From Amoebophrya sp. AT5.2 (lineage: Eukaryota; Sar; Dinophyceae; Syndiniales; Amoebophryaceae), in NCBI GenBank assembly GCA_005223375.1, contig RXOD01005756.1, positions 1 through 12,633 on the forward strand: 12,633 nucleotides of DNA, read 5' to 3'. The notes beneath the pieces were generated by a model. That model did no database searches. It was given only the letters and a program-made list of their open reading frames with translations, and had not been told where the DNA came from. Shown here piece by piece: positions 1 through 8,100 of this stretch; position 1 is the first letter of the stretch; every line of letters starts with the position of its first letter. Both the position numbers and the translations under genes were made by a program.

Positions 1-1151
1 CCAGCTGGTCCCACCATACGCTGGTGGTAGTGCGTCTTCGGGAATCCCCGCACCCTCCCCCTTTCGATCAGGTCCCGCGAGTCCTGGTGCGAGGGGTCGA
101 AGATGACGCTGTCCCAGCACTCGCCCACGCACTTCAGGTACCACAGCACGGTACGAGAACCCGCCGCGAGCCCGTTCGCCTCCTCGTTCAACTGCGCACT
201 CGGCTCGTCGGAGATCAGCGCGAAGAACGTGGTGATGTAGTGCTCCGAGTACAGCTGCAGCGTGGTGGAGTACACGGCGGCGATCACCAGCTCCAGGCTC
301 AGCGGGCTGTCGTAGGTCACCTCGTTGGTGCCGGCCGGCTGGTAGAACGGGCGCCCGTTGTCCGGGTTGAGGCCCACGTCCACGCCCTCGTCCTGCCAGA
401 GCGGGTTGGACTCGGGCAAATCCGGCGCGTCCCACCGCACGGTCTGCGACTCAAGGTGGTAGTAGTAGCTGAACAAACCCCCAGCCTCCATGCTCTCCGC
501 AAGCCCAAGCTCGACTTACAAAGGTCAGGTGTATGAACAGAGGCCCCTCGAATCACCCCTGGATCACGGGTCTGATGATTATGATACGAAAATGCTAGAA
601 AAATGCCAACAAGTAGACGCGAAGCGCACGCCGTTGTTCAAGGCCGGGCCCGAAGCGCAGCGCAGCGAGACTGATCAATATCAAGTGGCTGCATTCGGGG
701 CATTCGAAATGCCAGAAAAATCCCACGAAAATGCTAGACTTTGGCTTCCAAAAAGGCGCCGGCTGAAATCCACGACAGTGTGCATTCTAGGGCGCCAAAA
801 ATGTCAGCGATCAGCCGCCAAAAAGTGGCCGCGAAAGTGTCGGAGATGTCGGCTTTTTGTGTTCGATCTGCAAGGTTTTGGGGAATCTATCAGGAGAAAC
901 TACGAAAAAACGCCAAGCCGTTTGGCGCTGCTCTCCGGTGTCCTGGTCCAGCTCTTGTGTGGATTTATTAATTTAGGATTTTTCTAGAGTCGGGCCCTTT
1001 ATCCAGAAGTCACTTATCCTCCCTTTGTTCACGGTCGCTGACCTTTGTAATCGACCTCGGCCCAGCCTTTCGGAAGCAGCTTGTCCCGAAGCTTGTTGTT
1101 GCCAATACTGAAGCATCGCGCCAGCCGGAGTATGAAGGACGCGGCCAGGTG
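1..1151 (-). CDS. WW-domain protein, partial, with an element-derived intron
   Basis: Two exons are visible: 1151-1043 (36 codons plus 1 nt) and 514-1, open to the window edge. The first encodes residues ending LLPKGWAEVDYK, which fit the first strand of a WW domain. The second supplies FSYYYHLESQTVRWDAPD, the aromatic Tyr block and second Trp. WW domains bind proline-rich ligands. The loop between the halves is longer than usual, which I link to the inserted element. After the WW come about 140 residues with no motif I recognise, including YDSPLSLELVIAAVYSTTLQ. Splicing by donor AAAG|GTCAG and acceptor TGTAAG|TC keeps the frame (phase 1). The acceptor at 1152 (TTACCAG) is tentative; upstream exons and the start codon, expected between about 1152 and 1560, were not identified. 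An ATG at 491 could start a shorter reading but would lose the first WW Trp. Confidence 0.65.
516..1050. mobile_element. Introner-like TIR element forming the WW-gene intron
   Basis: The ends are perfect 13-bp inverted repeats: TTACAAAGGTCAG at 516-528 and its reverse complement at 1038-1050. Similarity continues weakly inward, with GAACA and AGG shared in the next 15 nt. The element is flanked by an exact 5-bp duplication, TCGAC, at 511-515 and 1051-1055. On the minus strand the donor GTCAG lies inside the left TIR. The acceptor AG combines the last A of the right TIR with the first G of the duplication, so the intron is 1042-515. Removing the element and one TCGAC copy restores an open frame. 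Splicing leaves a 12-nt in-frame scar. Internally there are two copies of CGAAAATGCTAGA (587-599, 728-740) and no convincing transposase, so it would be non-autonomous. Introners of this general build are known in several protists; the family assignment here is inference. Confidence 0.8.
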
Positions 1152-1513
1152 CTGGTAAGTTCTTGTAGGCAACTACAACGATGCAGATGCAGATGCTACT
1201 TCTTTCTTTCAGTACTGTGGAACGGGGGAAGGATGTTGCGGTGCCCTGTGGTAATGGTCCTGCGAAGACAGGTCGTCCGCGAAAGGAGATGATGACGAAA
1301 AAGAGCAGCTATCAATCCGCGGCCGGCAGGCCTGGCGTATCGCCAGCCCACAGCTGGCCAGAGATCGCCACACTAGTCGGCGGTCGTCGCGTCACCAATC
1401 TAGACCGTAGTTCGTTCCAGTTCCCACCATCCTCCCAATTACTCTCTCATCCCGGCGAGAATGCCGCCGCTACTCCCTATCGCATGGCTCAGAACAATGC
1501 CTTTATCTGTTAA
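1132..1513 (+). CDS. Possible two-exon plus-strand ORF, antisense to the WW gene's 5' part
   Basis: An ATG at 1132 opens exon 1132-1154. It is followed by GTAAGT at 1155 and a pyrimidine-rich TTCTTTCTTTCAG ending at 1212, a 57-nt intron. Exon 2 (1213-1513) joins in phase 2 and stays open for 100 codons to TAA. The predicted protein (107 residues) starts MKDAARCCTVERGKDVAVP, is basic in the middle (GRPRKEMMTKK) and shows no domain I know. Exon 1 overlaps a clearly coding exon on the other strand, so the splice signals could be coincidence or belong to an antisense transcript. The consensus is stronger than that of any minus-strand intron here, which is why it is listed. Confidence 0.22.
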
Positions 1514-1581
1514 TAATATTAAGTTCAGCTACTAGTAAGCGTAATAAAGGGGCAAGGGGTCGGAATACCACTTTCTTACCA

Positions 1582-3462
1582 TCAACTGTTCGTCTCGGTA
1601 CGCAGTTTCCGGTGTATCTTTTGCCCCATGCCCTTCATCAGCAGGTCCGCCTTGTCCACGTTCATGTCTGCGATTGCGTCTAGGAATTCGTCGCTGAAGT
1701 CTGCCAGCCCGGTGACTTCTTCGTGCTTCTCAAGCGCCTCGGCGCCCAGCTGTATCAGTTGCTGCCGCGTCGGGTTGTCCGCCTCGCCCGCGTGCGTCTC
1801 GTCCGCGCCTTTCTCGATCTCCAGGTAGCCCGTGTGCACTGGCGCGATCGCCTTCTCCTCGACCACCTTCTTAAAAAGAGAAAAAACCCATTTCCGGCGC
1901 TGTTTCTGGGCTCGTGCTGGCTCTCGTAGCCTACGCGACGAAATACGAGGCAAATACAAGTGAAATACAAGACCCGACATCAACATCCAAAACCCAATCC
2001 GCTGTAGCTGCCCGAAGGTGCAACTCCCAAAGCGAAGCCAAACGCAGCTGCTTTCCTGCAGTTTCGCCCTACGAGATACAACACGCCATAGCCACAGCAA
2101 TACAAGTCAAATATGAGTCCAATACAAGCAAAATACGAGTCAAATACAACACCACACTCGACCCCCCCACACGACTACACCCCAATGGCTCGCAGCTACA
2201 GCACCATAGCTACGCGACAACATACAATTGTATCCAACTACAACACTCCTTCCGACGACCTGTTCCCGAGGAACATCAAACGAAACGGGTTCATCCTGCT
2301 GTCCTTAACCTTCCACTCCTGGTCGAAGAACTGCAGCACGTAGCGGACCCCGGACCGCGAGTCTATGATCTCGTCCAGCGTGAGCATGTCGGAGGCCTTC
2401 GTGATCGGCACGTCGTGGTTCACCCAGTCCTTGTCCACGTAGGCCCGCCACACCCCCTTCCGGTAGTCGATGTTCCCCACCAGCTGCTGCCGCGCCAAGC
2501 GGTCCACGGCGCACTTCGCCACGTCGGCCGCGAACACCTCGAGGCGGTACCGCACGTACAGGTTGTCCTCGATCGCCCCGCTGGCGCGGCCCAGCGCGTC
2601 GCACATCTTGAACATCCGAGCCATCCGCTCCACGTCCAGAAGGGGCGACTGGCCCAACATCAGCGCAACCTGGATGCAGGTGTACAGCCGCAGACTCGTG
2701 CTGGACGGCGTGGGGACCACGCCCCGCAATAACTTAGAAAGCTCCAAGATTGATGCTACCAGCGATGGCCTCAACATCAAAACACAGTAGTAAGTTGTCA
2801 AAATAAATACAGCCAGAATACTTACAGTCAAAATACAACCGATGACAGCGGAGCCGACAATCGGAAGCACTGCGCGGCCCACGCATGGATCCACAGTCCG
2901 AAGAGCCACGGACGCCGAACGGAATCAAAGTACAGAAAGCCAGGAGCTTCCCCGGACAAGCTGCAGCACCGCCTAGCCTGTATAAAGCTGCAACTAGAAC
3001 GAGGACTCTCTTCACAAGCAAAGAGGACCTGATCGGCCGCTGCGACATTTTCACGAATCGAAGCATTTGAGGCCTGGGGTCTGGAGGGTTGCCGTATTCC
3101 AGGGCGCATTTCGGATATAAGTAGTATTTCGTATTCGAGCCTTGCTGTTAGCATCCGTGGCCGTTTCTAAGGTCCGGCGCGTCGTCGTAGGTCAGCGTCC
3201 ACGCGAACAGCAGCCGCTGGTAGGGGATCTTGTTCGCGATCTTGCGCTTCTTCACGTTCGCAATCTCTGTCTTAATCTGGGCAAGCTGGGACCGGGCCTC
3301 GCTCATGGTCGCGGTGAAACCCGCGGACACCTCCTTCTCGCCCTCCGCCACGGCGGCCACCAAGTTGTCCGGCGCATCCTTGTTGTCCTTCTTCTCCGCA
3401 GCCTGCGGCGCATCCTTGTCGCCACCCTTCGCCGGGGCCTGGGGAGCCGCCGGAGCGGCCAT
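1582..3462 (-). CDS. Three-exon protein of unknown function
   Basis: The start is ATG 3462 (MAAPAAPQAPAKGGDK). Proposed exons are 3462-3172, 2732-2310 and 1866-1582, all joined in phase 0, giving about 332 residues. Order: an Ala/Pro/Lys/Asp-rich disordered head (about residues 1-45); a coiled-coil-like helix containing SQLAQIKTEIANVKKRK; a mostly helical middle containing VERMARMFKMCDALGR and YRKGVWRAYVDKDWVNHDV; then an acidic helical C-terminus ending KIHRKLRTETNS. No family was recognised. Exon 2 to 3 is supported by AAG|GT at the donor (2309) and AAG|GTG at the acceptor (1867). The exon 1 to 2 junction is uncertain because exon 1 has no GT donor near its end. The proposed boundaries are those of the TIR element. 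A GC-AG alternative has exon 1 ending at 3179 and exon 2 starting at 2769. The coding exons themselves are convincing. Confidence 0.72.
1939..1971 (-). repeat. Three-unit GTATTT minisatellite
   Basis: Read on the minus strand this is three successive units of about 11 nt, each of the form TYGTATTTSNC (TTGTATTTCAC, TTGTATTTGCC, TCGTATTTCG). It lies within intron 2 of the unknown gene and matches the array at 2098-2150 in unit and orientation. Confidence 0.7.
2098..2150 (-). repeat. Five-unit 11-nt GTATTTGAC minisatellite
   Basis: On the minus strand five units follow each other with close to 11-nt spacing: TTGTATTTGAC, TCGTATTTTGC, TTGTATTGGAC, TCATATTTGAC and TTGTATTGC. Lone copies of the unit (TGTATTTTGAC type) also occur at 2794-2840 in the preceding intron of the same gene. 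Confidence 0.75.
2733..3171. mobile_element. TIR-bounded element forming intron 1 of the unknown gene
   Basis: The ends are imperfect inverted repeats of about 35 nt. Both begin CTTAGAAA (2733-2740 and, inverted, 3171-3164). Both then carry GATGCTA (2752-2758 and inverted 3155-3149) followed by one mismatch and CAGC. Just inside, both ends carry AATAC-type repeats facing inward. Excision exactly at the element ends joins GAC to TTA in frame. No GT lies in the left terminal repeat, so the intron would be non-canonical. No target-site duplication is visible. No transposase ORF is seen; the minus-strand frame over 2770-2909 looks membrane-like but is probably intronic. Confidence 0.62.
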
Positions 3463-4118
3463 TTGCCCTCTGAGTTTGATCTAGCAAGCTACCGATAGTG
3501 ATAATTATTTTTGTACTAAAAGTTGTACTCGATGGATTGATACAGAAACAGAACGAAGCTGCAGCGCCACGAGAACTTTACTCACAGATAGAGATCTTCG
3601 AGTTGATGGCTCCTGTGCTTGGCGGCCCGATGCAACAAGCGGATCATCAATCTTCATAGTGATACAACAGACACACTGACATTCTCTTTCAACACCACGA
3701 TGCGCAAGGAGCGCATCGAACTATGGCTGGTACGACGAACAGAGAGAAGAAGAAGAAGAAGTAGAAGAAGACGAAGAAGAACCAGCACAACCAAGACCAA
3801 CAACGCCGGAGAACTAAGTTTACAGTTCAAAAAGAAAAACGTGACAAGACAAGAGCGCTTTCGCTTTGACTCTGCAGCTCGGCCACTCACGCATTGGAGT
3901 CCGTTGTTCCACCGCGAAAAATGATGTTCTTGGCGCACCGCCGGCGCCACTCGCAGCTTCGACTTGCTTCCTCGAAATCGTTCGGCTTCTTCGGTGAAAT
4001 TCGAATTGCGCAGTGCGCCCGCTCTCGGTCGTGCATGTGTGTGCCAGCGAGGGCGCAAGTGGCATTGGCAGGAGCGTTGTTCTTTGTAAATCAAAATCTT
4101 CCAATCATTAGGTCAGCA
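3463..4118. other. Intergenic stretch, no convincing gene
   Basis: Upstream of the unknown gene's ATG the minus strand reads AAACTCAG then AGGGCAA, which could be a 5' splice or trans-splice acceptor. Further out there is a purine microsatellite (3741-3780). Long frames on both strands across it (Arg-rich on plus, Leu-rich on minus) are products of the GAA repeat and have no recognisable domain. Nothing else is supported. Confidence 0.5.
3741..3780 (+). repeat. GAA/AGA purine microsatellite
   Basis: About 40 nt of nearly uninterrupted AGA/GAA triplets on the plus strand, broken by single changes (a GTA and an ACG). It is pure purine on one strand apart from those breaks. Confidence 0.85.
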
Positions 4119-4262
4119 ATGGGGCAGAGCATATTTTTATTTTTTGTAGTGCTACTAGTCGTGTTCTATCATGTAGTAGTTCCTGCCAATGCTAATGTCT
4201 GTGTGGAACACTCTCATACAGGATCTACACGCGTGCTTCTCCCGATTGCGACGAGAACCTGA
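4119..4262 (+). CDS. Signal-peptide-like short ORF
   Basis: ATG at 4119 in a fair context (GTCAGCAATGG) opens 47 codons starting MGQSIFLFFVVLLVVFYHVV, a strongly hydrophobic core ending PANAN, which resembles a cleavable signal peptide. The remainder is short (VCVEHSHTG, then GSTRVLLP) and ends at TGA 4260-4262. It could be the first exon of a longer gene. A CATACAG acceptor-like sequence lies at 4214-4220. After it another frame contains PDCDENLKSC, but no clean donor was found. No family is recognised. The hydrophobic run could also arise from AT-rich noncoding DNA. Confidence 0.2.
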   Translation: MGQSIFLFFVVLLVVFYHVVVPANANVCVEHSHTGSTRVLLPIATRT

Positions 4263-4386
4263 AGAGCTGCCGGGTGAAAAAAAAACTCACTGCGCTTCCG
4301 CTGCCAACGTAACATTCATTGGCATCGGCATCGGCGGTAAAAAAAAAAATTAGTTCTTGTTGCTGTCCTATATTACTGCCGCGGCC

Positions 4387-4600
4387 ATGAACATCACTGC
4401 CTCTGCCGATGTGGAGGAATATAGCGGCATTGTGAGTATCTAGAGTATTGAGACATGCTATGCTGCTATTTTTGGAGTGAATATTAGCCCGAAGCCTGTC
4501 TGTCTGCTGTCAGCCCCCTCTGTACATGCCCAGCTTCTGCCTTTATTTAGTCCTACTCCTAGTGCTGCGATTTAGAAAAACAAACTCTGAGAGTGGCTGA
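4387..4600 (+). CDS. Possible tail-anchored microprotein, two exons
   Basis: ATG at 4387 sits in a strong Kozak-like context (GCCGCGGCCATGA). Exon 4387-4431 (15 codons, MNITASADVEEYSGI) is followed by donor GTGAGT. After an 82-nt intron ending CTGTCTGCTGTCAG, exon 4514-4600 joins in phase 0. The predicted 43-residue product has an acidic lumenal or cytosolic head and one hydrophobic segment (FCLYLVLLLVL). A basic tail RFRKTNSESG follows, matching a single-pass membrane microprotein. The intron signals are canonical and the unspliced frame hits a stop at once, so the fit depends on splicing. No homologue is known to me, and short spliced ORFs can arise by chance. Confidence 0.3.
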
Positions 4601-4639
4601 TTGTTCATCAACTACAACAACAGTTTCAGTAACTTACGA

Positions 4640-4972
4640 TCACGGAAAACGAATGCACAGCTTCAAGACGGTGACGGATAATTTTTCAATGTAGTGGCTT
4701 ATGCTGCAGTCGAGGTCGATCCGGAACTCCCGACTGCATTCTGTCGGCTGTTCGGCAGGTGCACACCTAGTATAGGAGGGGACGGAGCTAACGCTTAGAT
4801 CAGCAGCGGTGAGGCTGACGGCTGAGTGATCAACGATTGCTTGGTTGTTCAATGTAGTCAAAAGTTATTACGCACTAGATCGAACAACTTGAACTTCTCC
4901 ATCTCCTGGTGGACTAGGACCAATCAGGAGTACAGAAGTCAATGCAAGTAGTCCTCGCCGAATGAGTTTCAT
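4640..4972 (-). CDS. Putative small secreted Cys-containing protein, two exons
   Basis: ATG 4972 opens MKLIRRGLLALTSVLLIGPS, a textbook signal peptide (basic n-region, Leu-rich core). Exon 4972-4876 ends in phase 1 at donor GTGCGT. A 54-nt intron ends ATCACTCAG, and exon 4821-4640 continues in the right phase to TGA. Mature part: a Ser/Thr/Val-rich linker, then a segment with four Cys (YTRCAPAEQPTEC, FRIDLDC, LKLCIRFP). Total 92 residues. Without splicing the frame stops at TAATAA inside the intron, in the same frame as both exons. The four spaced Cys suggest two disulfides. A consensus GTAAGT lies 3 nt past the stop on the minus strand and may mark a 3' UTR intron. It ends 40 nt from the convergent microprotein. 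No family is recognised. Confidence 0.42.
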
Positions 4973-5156
4973 CTTTGGGTCGTCAGGCTCAGGGTCTACA
5001 ACTACTACTTGAGGGACTATGGTACTTCTACCTCTGGTAGGGACGGGCGGGGCTTCTCCATGGCCATGGGAGTGTCGTGTTTCTCATCGTCCTACCTGTA
5101 CCTTCTGGAAAAGGAAGCGTACCGACAGCAAACCGGTGTCCTATCCCGGAGCTGCA

Positions 5157-8100
5157 CTACGACGACTCCTGCGTCCCACCCCGGCCGCCGGCGGCATTTT
5201 TGTCTCTCCGCCCCTTGTTGCTTTTGCCACCGTTCTTCTTTCCCTTGCCGTCGGCCTTGCCGTCGCCTTTTGTAGCGGCTCCGTCTACTGCTGTAGCGCC
5301 GTTCTCGGTAGCTGCGGGAGCCCCTGCTTCGGTCGGTGACGCGCCGCCACTGGGTGCGCCTAATCGATGTATTTATGGGTGTCAGTGAAGATGCAAGAAA
5401 CGTCGATGAAGATCAACGACTACATTGCCGATCAGCAAATTGAAATTGGCTTCGTTCAGCTCCTGAGCACTGTGGAATCAGTACCCTTGTTTTTTCCTTT
5501 GGTGGGACTGCCGTCGCGGTCGCCTTTTTTTTCGCCCTTTTTATTTCCCTTACTCCTGCTACCGCCGCTCTCAGTGTTTTTTCCGCCCTGGTCCTGCTCT
5601 TCCCCGCCAGGGCTCGCGCCGTCTGTTATTAATTTTGTATGAACAAGGCTCAGTATCAACTGAAATCCCCGCGAAGTGTTTACTGCGTATAAGTACTTCG
5701 AAAATAAGTGAATGCACCGATTGTTTGGAAAGTGTGAGTACACGCAAAGTACCTCCGTAGTCTCGCTCGCCTTTCCTGCCTGCTGATGATGACTCCGACT
5801 TTCCGCCGCGGTCTCCTTTCTTCTCTTGTCGCCGCCCGCCTGACCAATTGCTGTCCCTGTGATAGATTGTGCAGAGAGGGATGTGCCAAGCTAGCAGTAC
5901 AAAAAATACTTCAAAAAAAAATTCTCTGTTGAATTCCTAGTCGTCCTTCTCCTGCTTGTCCTACTTACCATCGCCGGTATTTCGATAAAATTACAATAAA
6001 TGACTTTGTGCGAGCTTCTGACGCATCAAGCTGCATCATCGCGAAATCATCAACATCGTCGCCGGTAACGGTATCATGCTCATCATGGATCGTTTCGATA
6101 TTACGTACAAAACCCGAGCCGCTGGGGCTGTGGGTGTCACAACAGCAAGTCGATTTGACATGATTTCATTTTTTTTTTTTTATTACAGTACATAGCAAAC
6201 TCTGCTGTAGATGTGGTAAGAAGTTCATCGCTGTACCATTGTTGCTGGTCGTAGTAGCCGGCTTCTCTGTCTCCTCTGCGGCTGCTGCCGGATTTGTGGC
6301 TGTTCTTCCACCAGTTTTGGTTTTCGCGCGATTTGTTCCCGCCGTAGTACTCTTCTGACTGCTCCCAATTGTTCCGGGACTTGCTGTAGCTGTTTTGGTT
6401 TGACGGGCTCGACCTGCTGTTGTAATGATCTCCGCCTTCCTCCCCGGGGGCGTTGGCATACGCGTAGTTGTCTCTACTACTGCCACCTTTCCCGCCGGAG
6501 GACGCCTTTCCGCCGCCACCTTTGCTGTTGCCCTTGTGCTGGTCTTTTCCGCCGGATGCAGAGCCCTTTCCACTGTAGTAGTCGGGATGTTGTTGATCCC
6601 CCGGAGCCCCCCCACCACTGTTCTTCCCGCTCTCTCCCTTGCTCCCGTTTCTGCTGCCTTTTCCTCCTGAGGCAGACGCGTTGCTGTATGAATAGGGATC
6701 GTGATAACCACCACCACCTCCGCCTCCGTAGCGCGGCGGCCTACCGTCGTTGTAGTTGTATCCGCCGCCCTTGCTGCCCCCTCTCTTTCCCGGATCGTAG
6801 TAGGCGTTTTCCCTCTTGCCCCCCTTGCTGTACCTGTACCCGGTGCTCGGCGAGCCCCTGGAGCCCCCTTGATCCGGGTACATATCAGTGCTGTTGTAGT
6901 GCCGGTCGTCGGAAGAAGGCGGTCCGTAGCTGTCGTAGCCGCCTCCGCGAGCAGGACCCCCAGGTCCACCTCCTCCTCCTCCGTTTTGGTAGTGTTGGTT
7001 ATGATAACCGCCTCCGTTGTGATGCTGTGGATGGGGTCCGCCTCCACCTCCTGCTCCGTTGTTATAGCCGTGGTCGCCCGGCGGGTTGCTGTAGCCGGAA
7101 GAGTAGGCGTTACTGTAGCCATTGCTGTTCGGCGGCAGCATAGTCGGGTCCTCGTGTTCGTCGTCGGGGTTGTTGGCCACGTCGGCCCAATAGGTCTCCG
7201 TAATCTCCTGCAAAAACTGCGGGCCGTCGGCCTGCCGCGCATCCTGCGTCACCCAACCGCAAGTCTCGCTCTCTATTGACTTCACCTGTAGAAGTTGAGA
7301 AACAAAGGACCGATGGTCATGTTGAAGATAGATTCGACACTGACCCTGACACATGTTCGACGATATATTTCTGCGACACATAGTACCGATGTAGTTGAGA
7401 GCATGTATATAGTATTTCTACGATTTTTCTTTCTAATACGACCATGATCCACGTGCTTGACCAATAAAGAGAAACGGCAAAAATAGGCACCTTTATCCGC
7501 ACGATGCCGTCCGAGATCACGATGGGCTCGCCAAGCAGCTCCACGATCTCGAGACGCTGGAGGCAGCCGACCTGCCCCGAATCCAGGTTCATCCCTTTCC
7601 GCACGATTACCATTTCGAAGTGGTCGCTCCGGAGCACCTGGTCGTCCGATCGAGGAAGAGGAATCAAAGGCTATAGATACAGACGTGCGTACGGGATCAA
7701 AAATACAAAAATAGAAAACGCTGCTGCATTTCGGTGCCCGTATTCCCCGTATGGCATACGGGGCGTCCCGGGGATGGATCGGGAGAAGCCCCCCGGCGGC
7801 AGTTTTGTCGTTCGCGGCCTTCTCAGGAACGTGGAGTAGCTCAAGTTCGCTTTGCTTTAGCAGGCCGAGGAGCCCCACCTTTGTGTGGCTCTCAATAGAC
7901 ACAGGCCACAACGACCGCGAGAAGCACTTGACACTGTCAGCGTGGAGCTAGGCGGAGACCTAGGGTAGTGCCGCGCTGTAGTTCGTAGCTGTGGGCAGGG
8001 CGAGGGAGGGCCTACGGCGCCGATATGCAGCCAAAGCGAAGCCGCCGACGGGAACCGCCGGAGGCTTCGGCGCCCGTATTCTCTCGTGTACGGATTTGCG

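Larger units (their letters stand above)
1867..2309 (-). repeat. Intron 2 of the unknown gene, repeat-rich with inverted ends
   Basis: The intron begins GTTAAG and ends in a pyrimidine run and TTTTTAAGAAG. Exon-side AAG|GT is present at both junctions. Near the ends is an inverted pair, AACCCGTTTC (minus, 2291-2282) against AACCCATTTC (plus, 1885-1894), with weaker matches TTAA outside and TGTT inside. The interior holds two arrays of an 11-nt unit (1939-1971 and 2098-2150) and a repeated GTCGCGTAG motif near 2222-2208 and 1940-1930. It carries no credible gene. The structure resembles a decayed introner. Confidence 0.5.

Noticed and set aside
24..536. Long plus-strand open frame
   Set aside because: It mirrors the WW-gene exon on the minus strand. 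The minus frame carries the aromatic WW motif, while the plus frame is Val/Arg/His-rich without a domain.
490..987. Plus-strand ORF inside the TIR element as a transposase
   Set aside because: The translation has no DDE-type or helix-turn-helix motif and includes duplicated AAATGC repeats; it appears to be non-coding.
2770..2909. Apparent transmembrane start of the second exon of the unknown gene
   Set aside because: It lies inside the TIR element and is encoded by the GTATT-type repeat; the hydrophobicity follows from TAT/ATT codons.
3654..4094. Minus-strand ORF with a Leu-rich run as a membrane protein
   Set aside because: The Leu run is the complement of the GAA microsatellite, and no start context or flanking exon supports it.
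4862..4876. In-frame TAATAA read as sense codons (ciliate-type code)
   Set aside because: TAG and TGA end the confident genes in the expected places, and a 54-nt canonical intron explains the interruption.
6166..7279. Long open frames in other phases across the big low-complexity exon
   Set aside because: They are Thr/Ala/Arg- or Val/Ser-rich by-products of GGY/AAC-type codons. Only the chosen minus frame joins all neighbouring exons in phase.
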